Of a stretch of DNA of 64,000 nucleotides, positions 1 through 12,625 are shown piece after piece (positions within the stretch are counted from its first letter, which is position 1; each line of letters opens with the position of its first letter). The stretch spans positions 122,684-186,683 of the forward strand of contig UESW01001876.1 of the NCBI GenBank assembly GCA_900491605.1, written 5' to 3'. The notes beneath the pieces were generated by a model that saw only the letters and a list, made by a program, of their open reading frames with translations, was not told the origin of the DNA and did no database searches. This DNA is from Calamus simplicifolius. Lineage: Eukaryota; Streptophyta; Magnoliopsida; Arecales; Arecaceae. A program made the position numbers and the translations under genes.

Positions 1-543
1 ATAGTGACGCAATTTAGCGACGTAAATATTCGTCGCAAAATAATGATAGAATTGTGACGTAATTGCGACCCATGATATCTGCGACATAATTTAGCGACGC
101 ACATTATCAGTCGCATCAGATCACTTCATGATCTGATCACTTTATGAGTATTGGAGATGGAAGTTTAGATCTACAGCCTTCGAGTCTCATAGTCGATCGG
201 CACAACCTCTGAGAGTTCTTCCTACGTCGGCCACACCGTACTTCGATTGGATGCTAATGGGCAGTAAGTATATACTAATTGTAAATATATGTTTATGTTT
301 TTAAGTCAATTACTTATGAAATGCATTTTTTAATAGCTTTATGAGCAGCATACTGTATCGAGCCGATTCAGCTCCATATTCCAGAGGCGTGCTGATCCCA
401 CTAGCTACATTGGCACCATGTATCTGAGGCATGAGGGAGTTTTATTTTTCAGAGTTTCAGGTAAACTTTTAATATAAAATTTATCATGATATAAAATTTT
501 CTAATCTTAATATATTTTAAACTAACTATTTATTTCAATGTAG

Positions 544-1500
544 AAAAAGTTTATGTGGGACCCTGCCATCCATGATACCGTTAGGGCAGCATGGAATGCT
601 CTTGTAGCACGCCGATACTCCGACATGCTTTATCGTTGGAGGAGATCGGGTGAGCTTCCTGCGCATGTGTCCGAAGGGTATTTGGCACTACTGGCAGCAG
701 GTGTGGCAGTTGAGGCCTGGCAAAGGAGGTCTGCATCAGCCACCACAAACCGCCAATCTGAGAAGGACGATCGTGGCACGGGTCTCTCCTGCGACACTAC
801 GGGGTCCATTTTGATTCAGGAGCATAGATGTCGTATGGTAAAAAAAATATAAATATTATAATTACTAATTTAGTCATTTTTAAGTACTTACATTTATATC
901 ATTTCTTCTGCTTTTGTGGTCTGAGCAGAGGGCAGAGATCCTAGTGAGTTTGCCTATTCAGGGCGACACACACCAGAAAGGACGATTCCTGGGTCGATGC
1001 ATGATCACAGGAGTTTGCAGTAAGAAATAACATTATATTGTATCTGTTTAATTTCTAAAATTTTATTCAGGTTATTATAATGATTCATGTACCGTTGATT
1101 CTATAATTTAAAGGCATGAGTCAAGGAGCTTCAGTCCTAGGCATCGCAGGTCGACTCCACTGATGGGGGGCTGCCCGTCGAACTCTCACCAGAGAAGAGT
1201 CGACGTGTTTTTGGAAGCTATTAGTGCCTAGCCGCGAGACCGTATGGTTTATGGTCTGGGCACTAAAGCTTCTAGATATTTTTTTCCATCAGGGCTCCAG
1301 TTTGCACTATCCTGGCGATATTCCTATCGAGCATTTAGATGACATTCGAAGATCTATTACGGAGGAGGTTCGACAGGAGTTTGACCAGCGCATGAGAGCC
1401 TTCAGTAGGAGCTTGCAGACATGAGAGAGCAGATGCGTTAGATGCAGGATTTGGTTCGCTCATGTCGTAGGGTTCATTCCAGCCTCCGCAGCCTTCTCGT
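544..1500 (+). pseudogene. TNPA-like plant transposase (Ptta/En/Spm family) remnant
   Basis: After a TAG acceptor-like site at about 543 the frame reads a segment typical of plant Ptta/En/Spm proteins: WDPAIHDTVRAAWNAL, a YRWRRSG motif, then an SEKDDRGTG and GSI..QEHR region (to about 840). A later segment near 1330-1480 (DDIRRSITEEVRQEFDQRM, then EQMR and QDLV) looks like the C-terminal coiled coil. These proteins bind subterminal repeats of CACTA elements. The pieces lie in different frames, are separated by AT-rich intron-like gaps and contain stops, so the gene is broken. The family call is from motif recognition; exon borders are approximate. Confidence 0.6.
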
Positions 1501-1689
1501 GATCGTGATAGTTTAGATTCCTGATGTATTTTTTTCTTTACTGCTTATGTTTTGTATATAAAAATTTAAATTATTAATATATTAAATTTTTATATATTAT
1601 TAAATTTTTGTGATGAATGTTTTGATCAATATTTGAATGCAATGAAATTGTATTAACAGTTTTAATTTATAACATTTTAAATTTAATAA

Positions 1690-2098
1690 AAAAAATTAAT
1701 TAGCGACGCTATTCGATGGAAATTTTTCATCGCAATAATTTTTAAAAAAATTAAATTATTAATTTTGTGATGCAATTGCAATGCATTAAATGTGTCGCAA
1801 TATTGGAACACAAATTGCGTCACAATATTGCGACGCAATCGGGAGTCACTAATGCGTTACTAAATTACGATGACTTCAGTTTAGTCGCAAAAGTGATGCA
1901 TTTTTTTTGCGTCGTTAGGCGTCACTAAAGACGCATTTTTTTTTGCGTCGCTAGGCGTCGCTATTTAGCGATGCATTTGCAATGGATTGCTTTTTGCAAC
2001 GAAGTTCACAGCGACACCCAAAATGCGTCGCTAATGCATTGCTAAAATGGATTTAGCGATGCATTTTGTCATCGCTAAAATTAATTTTTCTTGTAGTG
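1690..2098. repeat. CACTA subterminal repeats (GCGACGCA-like)
   Basis: Variants of a roughly 8-10 bp motif containing GCGACGC, GCGTCGCTA or GCATTTAGCGATGCA occur in both orientations about every 20-30 bp up to the terminus. In En/Spm-type elements such motifs are the TNPA binding sites. Several copies have C-to-T or G-to-A changes, which fits decay of methylated CpG. Confidence 0.7.
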
Positions 2099-2643
2099 AT
2101 CGTTAGTACAACACCGTGAGTTACTAGTAGTACCTCAAGACGCTTTGCTTTTGTCCTCCCTTCGGAGGGTATCTATTAATGGCAATAACAAGGTTGTTTT
2201 CCATGAGATAGGATTTTTAAGATGTATTATAGAATTGACCTACCCTACGGTGGCAATTTCTAAGTTAAGTCTTAAAAATTTGATACAATGGGTCGCACTC
2301 ATGAAGAAATAATTAAATTAGTTAATTATTTTCTTGACCAAAATTTAAGAAAATTAATGAGTATTTAAAATATGAGATATTTTGGGAATACTTATTAATT
2401 GAGAAAGTCCTATTTAATTAGCAACTATTTGACCTACCCTAGGACGACACTTAGTTGTAGAGATTAAAATTTTTTAGACCTTTAAAATAAACATGTTTTT
2501 ATGTATTTTAACATATGCATTCATGCATCATATTTACTTTTCTTAAACTGTGAGATGATATTTATACAATTATTTATTAAAAATATTTCTTATTTTTAGC
2601 AAATATTTCAAACCTGGTTTTCTCACTTCTCGCCTCTCAAGTT

Positions 2644-3460
2644 TTAACTGATGAAAATTTTATTAAGTGAAAAAATAACAAGAATATCCTCATTAATGAA
2701 AACTACCACTATGTCCTTAAGGAGGATTGTCCTCCAATGCCTCTGACCAATGCCTCCAAAGCTGTTACTGAAGAATACAACCGCTGGGTTGTTGCAAACA
2801 ATGAGGCCCGCTGCTACTTTTAGCAATAATGAATGAGGTACTTAGAACTAAGCACGAGGCCCTTGAAACTGTAAGAGATATTATAGAATCTCTGCAGTAG
2901 ATGTTTGGATGCCCATCTGATCAGGCTCGCCACAAAGCTGTAAAAGCCGTTATGAATGACAAAATGAAGAATGATTCTTCTGTTCGTGACACGTCCTCAA
3001 AATGGTCAATCATTTCAATGAGGCTGAAATCAATGGAGCTAAAATTGATGAAAAACTCAGATTGGCATGATCTTGGAGAGACTATCTGTCGCTTTTCTTC
3101 AATTCAAGACTAATTACATTATGAATCATAAGAAGTGTAATCTGACTAAATTCCTGAATGAGCTACAAATTTATGAGATCCTTATAGATGATAAGGGTGG
3201 CAAGGAAAATGTTACTGAAGCCAATACAGCTGAGGAGAAGCTTTCTTTTTCAAAGAAAAATAAGAAGAAGAATGTGGGGAAGCAAAAGAACAACAAGAAG
3301 AAGATCCAGAAGAAGAAGAAGAGAAAGGTTGCTCAGCCTAAACCTAAAAGAAAGTATTTTATCATCAAGACGACCATTGGAAAGGAACTATAAAAAGTAC
3401 CTTGATGAGCTGAATCAAAAAAAGAAACAAGGTAAATTAGATTTACTAGTCGTGGAAATA
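2644..3460 (+). pseudogene. Copia gag (UBN2-type) remnant
   Basis: Plus-strand pieces match the N-terminal pattern of copia Gag proteins: YHYVLKEDCPPMPLTNASKA, EYNRWVVANNEARCY, then ESLQ.MFGCPSDQARHKAVKA and VMNDKMKNDSS. A Lys-rich stretch near 3250-3340 precedes the zinc-knuckle position, whose Cys and His residues are not recognisable. There are in-frame stops at several points (for example near 2671, 2822 and 2899) and at least two frame changes. Gag would form the particle of the retrotransposon; this copy cannot encode it. Confidence 0.65.
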
Positions 3461-3467
3461 TGCTTAG

Positions 3468-6413
3468 ATGAGAATGATTTCTCAAGCTGGGATTGATTCA
3501 GGAGCATCTAACCATATTTGTGTTTCTTTGCATATGCTTGAGTCTGCTCAGGATCTTCAAGTGGGAGATTTTATGATGAGAGTTTGTAGTGAAGAAAAGG
3601 TGTTAGCGACAGCAGTAGCGACAGTGCGACTGTTCTTTGCTAATAATAAATATTTATTTTGAATAATGTCTATTATATTTGGATTTCAAATGAAATTTGA
3701 TTTTGGTTTCAAAGTTGCATGAACAATTTATTTCTATTTCTTTTAGTATTGACTCTGTTTCAATTTATAAGAATAGAATAAATATTTATTCTGGTTATGT
3801 TGAAAATGGTCTATATTTTGTTAAACCAATTTTCAACAACTTACTTCAAATCGAAATGTTTAAAGTGGCTGAACCAATCCCTAAAAGAAGAAAAGTTGCG
3901 AATAACAATAATGACACGTATTTGTGGCATTTGAGGCTCGGTTACATTAATAAACAGAATAGAAAGACTAGTGAAGGATGGTCCTTTAAGTGAGCTAAGA
4001 GTTGGCATTCTACTAGTCTGTGAATCCTATCTAGAAGAAAAAATAAACAAAAGACATTTTTCAGCAAAAGTGAAAGAGCAAAAGCACCTTTAGAGATCAT
4101 ACATATTGATGTATGTGGGCCTTTGAATGTCAAAGCTAGAGGGGGCTATGAATATTTCGTCATATTCATTGATGATTATTCAAGATATGGATATGCATAC
4201 GTGATGCAAAGAAAATCCGAGGTCTTTGAAAAGTTCAAAGAATTCTGTGCTGAAGTAGAAAAATAGCTTAGTAAATCAATCAAAACTCTTCGATTTGATC
4301 GAAGAGGAGAGCATCTAGATTATGAATTCAAGGACCACTTGATTGAGAATAGAATATTATCACAGCTCATGGCACCTACGACACCACAACAAAATGGTGT
4401 AGCTAAAAGAAGGAATCATACTTTGCTTGATATGATAAGATCAATGTCGAGCTATTCTTCTTAGCCTACCTTATTTTGGGAATATGCACTACAAACAACT
4501 ATATACATTATAAACTTAGTTCCATCTAAGTCAATCCCTAAGACTCTCTTAGAGTTATGGAACAGTCGCAAACCTAGTTTGAGACACATCCGCATATGGG
4601 GGTGTCCAGCCCATGTGCTGAAGGGAAAGACTAGGAAGCTGGAACCTCGTTCAGAAGTATGCATGTTTGTAGGGTACCCTAAGGGAACAAGAGAAGGTCT
4701 ATTTTATAGTGCTCAAGACAACAAAGTATTTGTATCGACAAATACTATATTTCTGAGTACAATTATATGACATAATTCAAACCCAGAAGTAAAGTAGTTC
4801 TGGAAGAGTTGCTGGCTGATGAGATCAGCCCCACACCAACTAAAGTTGTTGAACGACAAAAAGTTGAGACCACTACATAAAATCAAACACAACTGCTACC
4901 ACGATGCAGTGGAAGGGAAATAACATTGCCCATTCACTATCGTCAAGATGAAGAAGCACAAGTTGCATTCACCGATGGCAGTGATGATGATCCATTGACA
5001 TACAAGATGATAATGGAGGATGTTGATCAAGAGAAATGGCAGGAAGCTATGAAACTCGAAATGGAGTTAATGTACTCCAATTAAGTCTGGAAACTTGTAG
5101 ATCTACCATAAGACGTTAAGCCTATTGGATGCAAATGGATCTATAAGAGAAAAAGAGGAGCCGATAGAAAAATAGAGACTTTCAAGGCTAGGTTAGTGGC
5201 AAAGGGTTTTACCCAAAAGAAAGGAGTAGACTATGAGGATACTTTTTTACCAGTAGCTATGCTAAAATCCATTCGGATTCTCTTATCCATTGCTGCTCAT
5301 TATGATTATAAGATATGGTAAATGGATGTCAAGACGACATTTTTGAATGGCTATCTTGAAGAGACTATTCATATGGTCCAAGCATAGGGTTTTGTGGTTA
5401 AAGGCAAAGAGCAGAAAGTCTACAAATTGCAAAGGTCCATTTATGGGCTTAAGCAAGCTTCTAGATTTTGAAACATCAGATTTAATAAAATCTTATGATT
5501 TTGAACAAAATTTAGGTGAACCTTGTGTCTATAAGCAAATGAAAGGGAATAAAGTAGTCTTCTTAGTTCTTTATATGGATGGCATTTTACTCATTAGGAA
5601 TGATGTAGGATCTCTATCCAAAGTAAAGAACTGGTTAGCCAGTCAATTCCAAATGAAGGATTTGGGAGAAGCAAGCTACATTCTTGGCATCCAAATTATG
5701 CGGGATCGCAAGAATAGGCTTTTGGCATTATCTTAGGCATCGTATATTGATAAGGTGCTTGTCAGATTTGCAATGCAAAACTCCAAGAAAAGTAATTTAC
5801 CTACTCGATATGGAGTTTATCTTTCTAAAGAGCAGTGTCCTAAAACAGTGCAAGAGGAGGAAGATATGAGACAGATTCCCTATGCTTCGGTAGTTGGCAG
5901 TCTGATGTATGCAATGTTATGTACAAGACCCGACATATGCTTTGCAGTAGGAGTGGTTAGCCGATACTAGTCAAACCTAGGATTGGATCACTAGGTTGTA
6001 GACAAGCATATTCTCAAATATCTGAGAAGGATAAGAAACTATATGCTGATATATTTCGATAGGGATTTGATTCCTGTTGGATATACAAATTCTAATTTTC
6101 AATCAGATAGAGACTCTCAGAAGTCTAACAGATTTAGAAATTGTTCTAGATATGCATGAACCAATTAGACTCTACACTGATAACAGTAGAGCAGTAGCGA
6201 ATGCCAAGAAACCCAGAAACTACCGTAAAGGAAAGCATATAGAGAGAAATTTTTATCTTGTGAGAGAGATTGTCAATAGAAGAGACGTTTCAGTTAAGAA
6301 AATCGCATCTGCGAACAATATAACTGATTCATTCACTAAGACATTACCAGCTCAGGATTTTGAGCTACATCATGAAGGGATGGGACTTAGAGACATGTCT
6401 CATTTGCTTTAGG
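3468..6413 (+). pseudogene. Copia pol remnant (protease, integrase, RT, RNase H)
   Basis: In order: a protease-like site near 3490 (DSGASNHIC), integrase remnants at 4080-4760 (a D of the first acidic position near 4105; QQNGVAKRRNHTL near 4390, where the usual catalytic Glu of VERKN is Lys), RT at 5050-5720 ([38 protein letters not shown] in place of YVDDILL), and RNase H at 5900-6413 (LYTDNSRAVANAKKP, KHIERNF, near the end SFTKTLPAQ). RNase H lacks the block between SDRDSQKS and the DLEIVLDMHEP segment, including the catalytic Glu region, so a deletion near 6115 is inferred. Stops and frameshifts are frequent. Confidence 0.75.
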
Positions 6414-6426
6414 ACAAGTGAAAGAT

Positions 6427-8250
6427 TGTTGGAATATGTGCCTATAAACAAATAAGATTTATTATTTTACTGATTAATTTAAGAAATTTTTTAATATTAT
6501 TTTTGCATGCATGTTTTGATGCTTTATAAATATTAAAAATCTCTGGATTATTTAAATGTGACTTTAAATATTGTATATAAGTATTATATACATAGGATAA
6601 TATTTAAAGTAAAATAATCTAAATTTGTCCATAATTATAAATTAAAGTTGGGATCTTTAATTTAAAATTACTAGTACGGTTCATTACATTCTAAATGAAA
6701 CGATCTTATCCGAATTGTTAATAATAAGATTATCGGAATGAAAGCGCTTTATATAATTTGATTATATAGGACTAGAATATGATTAATTATGAATCTCTAA
6801 TAAATTCCATTGTTAAAATAGAGCATTCAAATTAATCAATAATGGTCATATATAAATCGATATTAATTTTGAGTAATTAATAGACTCCTATTTATTGTAT
6901 TATATTTTTTAACATTTTAGATAATAACACATAAACATAGTGTCAAATTCTTGGTATATTAAAAATATAATAACATAAATGCCAGAAATATTAATATACA
7001 AGATGAAATCCATTCCTGTAAAGAAGTTAGATGGACTGTTTCCATAAGTGTTGATTCGGGCTTGAATAATAAGAGCGCTCAATTTATGATTAGATCATAT
7101 ATATATTATTCATTATAAAATCAATGGTACTTATGAAGAAAGAAATAATTAAAGAGGTTAAACAAAAAATGTCTAGCTTTAATTATGAACCGTTTATGAA
7201 GGATTGATTTATATGTAGTGACTATATCAACGGACAATTCAAATCTTTTGAATATAATTAATTTTATAATTTTGAGGGTGTAGTTTCAAATTTTTAGTGG
7301 AGTAATTTGAAATTAATAATTTTGATATTTTAATTAAGGTGTTAATTGAATGTCAAAATTATTGAAGCTTAAAATTATAATGTCCATAGTTCCTCTAGAC
7401 GACTCCATTAAATTATGTGAACTTTATGATATATTGGGTTGAGTTATTAATTTGGAATTGAGAATTCTAAATTAATTTTCACACATAAATTAATTGAATT
7501 AATTTTTATTTAAATAATATAATTATTTAAAAATAAATTTAAAATTATTTTAAATTAAAAATTATACGATGTGCTAGGGAATATATCGTAGGCATGTTCC
7601 ACAAGGAGTGTCCATATGAAAGTTATTTTATTATTGGAGAAATATATGAGATTATGGAAGAGTTTTCTCTCTCCAATATCATCCCATGATAAAGATATCA
7701 AAAGAAACCAACAATGGGTTGTTGGATAGAGATATGGGATGATTTTCTCTCTCGTGCATCACCCACGTTAAAGTAATCTTCAAGAGTTGAAAGTTATCTT
7801 AACATTTTAATTAATTAATTAATTAATTAAAATGGGTGGTAGTTATTATTCTCTAGTATATAAGATTCGTGAGAGAAAATAAAGGCGGATGATTGTCATC
7901 ATCCACAGAGAGTTTTCTTCTTCATCTTCATTTTGTCTCATGAGTTGAGAATACAAAGTGAATAAATAAACTTAGCTGTGTAATCTCAATCCAAATCAGA
8001 AATGCCCACTCATTTATGTTCATTATTTGGAGAACATTTGAAAAGATCCATGATGATCAAAAGAATTTGATTATTCTCAGGTAACATTGGCGGAATTCAA
8101 GACATTCGATGAAAAATTAATTTTTTAATCTCCTTATTATTTTTTATTATTAAATTAATATAAGTATAGATGTCAAATAAAAAATTTTAAGATATGAGAT
8201 TTGATCCTTATCTCACTTCCGTACATATCTCAAAATCGTTTTGAGATAAC
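6427..8250 (+). repeat. Copia 3' LTR (right limit approximate)
   Basis: It begins TGTTGGAATATGTG 14 bp after the pol stop, a common start for plant copia LTRs, and follows a purine-containing stretch (ACAAGTGAAAGAT). A TATA-like TATATAAG at 7857-7864 would be the U3 promoter. AT-rich sequence fills most of it. There is no second LTR in the window to fix the end; the sequence at 8080-8250 still resembles the 3' part of such LTRs. Confidence 0.5.
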
Positions 8251-8259
8251 TAGCAAAAA

Positions 8260-9816
8260 CATCGTAATTAGGTCCAAACCATTGAGTGCAGGTTGCACAA
8301 TGTAGAATCTGAAACAGGTTCTTGAACAATAGCAAATGAGTCATTGATTGATTACAAATAGTTTGAAATAGTAGATACATTTTTTTTCTTGATATTTTGG
8401 AGTAGGATTTAAAGCAGGGATTTGTAAGCTTTAGACTGTCGTTGGAGATACGTTTCTTCTAAAGATACCCAAAGAACTTTTGACTTGAATCGATCTAGTC
8501 TGCTATTTATATAATAATAGATGATGAGATGGGGTACTGACCATTAGATGTGCCCCCACTCAATCAAATGGTGAGATGAATAGGAGATTCACTCCCCTCA
8601 ATACATCCTCAACAAGCTTCTGCTGTCATCTCAATAAACAAACAAATTTCCAGTTATATGCTTCTTCTTTTTAGGAAATAATTCCGTGCATACATTATTA
8701 CATCGAAACATGCATGGTAATCAAGCAGCTTAAGGCACAATAGTATATGAATTAAAATTGATTGGGAATATATGGCCATGAAAACACAATTAACAAGCTG
8801 TTCTATATATGACAGGCTTTGGATTCGTATTCTAACTTGGGAGAAGAGTACACTATATTACAACCATTCACTGGACACTCATTGGACCTTTTGTCAGGAG
8901 TCAGTCACATGAACCTCGTCTCTGAATGAGATAGCAACCATCTGTCAATTTCTCCTTTCTGATTCAATCAGCAACGGACACCACAAGAGCAGAACAGTTA
9001 AACAGATCTATCCATACAATTTCAGGACCAGTCACAATTTGCATGAACTGCAACCAACAGCGTCTTTAACCACTCGCTATTCATTTATGACCACCTTCAA
9101 AACATGAATGAGACGTTCCTTACGCGACGATAGCTTGATCATTAACAGATGCAACAACAACAAAAAAAAAAAAGTTCAAATGGTACTTAATTTTCTTTCA
9201 TGTTAAGCAATCAAGTTGGTCTCCACTGTCAATGCAAGCATCATACATACCATTATTTCTTCTCGGAACTCTTCTCTACAAGTCTTTCTTTCTTGCATTT
9301 GGTAAAATCTGCCCTACTGTTTTTGGGGAGAAAGAGACCCTGCAGTACAATGGAGAGTGGTTAAAACAATAATGAATAGATTTCACAATAACTACCTTTT
9401 GACATATGATCACTGTAAGGAATCATGTTTGCTACTGTAAACAAGAAGAAGCAATTTCATTCACATCCATACTGGTTCTCCACAGTGCGGATCAGATGAG
9501 CTGTCAATGCGATGGGAACACAAGCACAGTTCTTAAAGAGACTCAGTTTTGTTGGCAAAGTATTCAAAGGAAATGAGAATAGCCTCTCAAAGAAATGGAT
9601 ATCATTCAAATGATTGTAAAGTTATAATCACTTCATCATCACTGATTGAATCTCCCAGCTCCTTCCAAACTATGGAACTTTGACCAACATCAAGCAGCCT
9701 CACAAAGCTTCAAAAAATTTTCTAACACTTAATTGACAGAATTCTGTACAAATCAAGAGAGCATTATCAAATCATCTTTGTTTTCTGGGTCATTACAAAG
9801 GAAGTGAAACTTGTTT
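8260..9816. other. 3' flank of the ethylene receptor gene
   Basis: No open frame of note on either strand. The stretch nearest 9816 must contain the 3' UTR and polyadenylation site of the minus-strand receptor gene. Composition is AT-rich without obvious repeats. I see no other feature. Confidence 0.5.
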
Positions 9817-11814
9817 TCATCGGGTGATCCTCTGCAATTCATCTACTATCTCATGCAGTATGACTGGTTTACGTATCACACCATGCATTCCATCCTGAAG
9901 GCATTGCTCCCTCGTATTCCTTTCAGTATTAGGAGAAAGTGCAACAATCAGCGGCCATTTTTCTGTGCATATTTTTTTGATGCAAGCAGAAAGTTCATAT
10001 CTATCTTCTTCAAAAATTTGCACGTCGATGAGCAGCAGGTGGAACTGGTTTCCCTTTAAATACAGCATCTCCATGCAGTGGTACCTAGAAGACACTATGG
10101 ATAAATGACATCCAATTTTCCAAGAAGCTTTCTGGTGAGATATACATTATAACAATCACTGTCCACAAGAAGAATCCTCATTCCTCTGAATAGGCACTTC
10201 GTAGCCTCAAGATCCATATATCTTGGCCAAACAAGTCCTTCCCCTGACGGCTGATGCTGTAATCTGATTATCAATTTCATATTTTTCTCCAGACTTGCTG
10301 ATGTGTTGGAAACTGAAATCATCCCGTGCATGAGCTGCACAAATGGATCAAGGTCAATATTGGATCAGAATCTAGTGGCAGAAGGACTCGAAATTCGGCT
10401 AGGAAAAGGTTTAAAGCTTTAGAAGAATATCAGCACATACATCTGGAGGAAAGGATGAAAGAACTGGAAAAACGAAGACAGCTACCAAAATTTTGCTAAC
10501 TTAACCTTATGCTGGGCACAACAATTTATGGTTTTCTAAGCACACAAACTGTTGACATAAAAGAACACATAGTTCCAATCAGTTCCAATAAGAAACACCT
10601 CTCTTACATTACATCCCAATGACATATCATTAATGCTCTGTAGTTTGCATTGATTTGTTCTTGCGTAAATTTAGCATATTTAAAGCAAGACAGATATCCT
10701 GAACTTTTTCCAAGATAGGAAAAAATAGACCCAAGGCACCAATTTATCAATTATCAGAAAGCAGGGTGTATTCTGTTTCACGCTCAAGCCTTGAGTACAA
10801 GAGCCTACTGGTTCTGAATTTTTCAATCAAGAAAATTGGGAAAAAAAAGACTGCTTCATGAATCACTTTTGTTTGTTACAACTGTTCTCCACAGTTTAAG
10901 AGTCCAAGGCCGGTGCACGTTTGACCAGTCTTTCATCTTGGTGGCATGATTCTCTACCTGAATCACTTCGAGGGTGATGTATTTTTATCTCCTGGAATAG
11001 CCTGGGGCTAGAACACTATGAACAAGCATTGCTAAGACTCTGAATCTTGATGCAAAGTTCCAGCGATAATGACAACATAATATAAATGCCAGAGACATGC
11101 ATGGTGCATGTATCAAGGACAACCACATGGTTCAGCTGTTGGTGTACATAATGTATAGGTGCATGAAGGCACCAAAGTCTGCACCATATGGCTTTTCCAG
11201 AAGAGTGATGAGCATATATTAGGTAGCATGAGGCTTAACACTTGAAGTAGAATAATAAGATTAATGTTGTTTCTTCCTACTAGAGCTGTAATTTGGGTGA
11301 CCAAATTCCTGACAAGTGAAGGGTAGTCTATTTACCCCTGCCAGTAACTATCCTATGGAGGTATATTTGTTTGTCCTTGACAACTTGTATCCTCATATTT
11401 ATTGTGCCATAGCTTCTTTTTGTCAGTGGTTCTACTTTCTTTGTGAGATAATGATAATTCTCAGGTGCTGATGGGGTTCCAAAATACCTAAGACTAATTG
11501 TATTATTTCTTAGATGAAATTCTGATGTTAAAGAAAAGATCAAATATAAACATGAAGGGTCTATAGCAATTTGAGATCTAGAATGCCATAAGATTTTAAC
11601 ATTGGAGAAATTAAGGTATATAATTCAAGTGTGAAGCTGATTTCAAACTGTCGCCATATTTAGTGTTATTAAAAGTGCTAGGTGTACCTAAGTATAAAAA
11701 GCTTTTAGAGCTTAAGGTGTAAAGCACAAGTGCACTTGAATAAAGAAAAGCACATATTTTTTAAAAAAAAAATAATTTATATAAGTAAGAATTATAATAT
11801 GTAATAAAAAGTTA

Positions 11815-11848
<34 letters not shown>

Positions 11849-12565
11849 TATCTAGTCTATTAGCTCAATAAAAAGCCTTCTCTTTCTCCGATGAAATTTG
11901 TAATTTCTATTTTTTCTTTTCTTTTTTGTTATGACAGCATAATTTTTGATATTACATCTCTTCATCATCTAATTTTTAGTTTTTTTTAAAAAAAAAGTAA
12001 AATAAAATTAAACATAAGACAGTACATTATCAAGTCAACATAATCTAATAAATATAATAGATTTAAAAAAAATTACAAATATGGCTTATTAAGAAAGATA
12101 CACCTTTCTTGCATTTTGAATCAGATTAAAAATATATTTTTTTCATCTTATGTACGCCATGATAAAGGCGCCTTATTTAAGGTATAAGAAGCGCTTAACC
12201 CACCTTAGGAGCATCTTAAGATATAAGAAGCATTTAACCTTTGGTGCTTTGCGCCTTGTGTTTTAAGTGTGCCTTGACAATAATGGACATATCTATCCTA
12301 ATATCATAACAAAATAAGGCAGGATATTGGATGAAAAGAAATTGAACTTCAATTCAAATAGTTCTTTTTTTCAAATGAAAAAAGCATTCATAGAGGAAAG
12401 GAAGAAGAAAAAACAAAAAAATGAAGGAACAAGTACAAAGCCTCTGGTTTAAAAATGGATAGAAATTCATCAAACTAGATATCAATGCAAGAAGTAGAAC
12501 TGGTATTGCAATCACACCAGCATTACTTGGTTCTTAATTGCTCCAGTCTGATGAAAAGACCACTT

Positions 12566-12625
<60 letters not shown>

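Larger units (their letters stand above)
1..2098 (+). mobile_element. CACTA (En/Spm) transposon, 3' part, probably non-autonomous
   Basis: The right boundary is the terminal motif TTTTTCTTGTAGTG ending at 2098, the reverse complement of a CACTA-type inverted repeat. Short GCGACGCA-like motifs are dense in the last 400 bp and appear again in the first 130 bp of the window. This suggests that the left terminus lies only a little upstream of base 1 and that the whole element is about 2-2.5 kb. The interior holds a broken TNPA-like coding remnant and no TNPD, so the element is probably a deletion derivative mobilised in trans. The 3-bp target duplication cannot be tested because the left flank is outside the window. 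Confidence 0.75.
2099..8250 (+). mobile_element. Degenerate Ty1/copia retrotransposon lacking its 5' LTR
   Basis: Gag, protease, integrase, reverse transcriptase and RNase H remnants follow one another on the plus strand from about 2640 to 6413, and an LTR-like sequence starts TGTTGGAATATGTG at 6427. No copy of that LTR start and no TGGTATCAGAGC primer site is seen between 2099 and 2640. The 5' end is therefore missing, and the element abuts the CACTA terminus exactly at 2098. Many stops and frameshifts mark it as old. The 3' limit near 8250 is an estimate. Confidence 0.8.

Noticed and set aside
3188..3496. Arg/Ser-rich 102-codon frame
   Set aside because: It is the +1 shadow of the Lys-rich end of the copia gag remnant.
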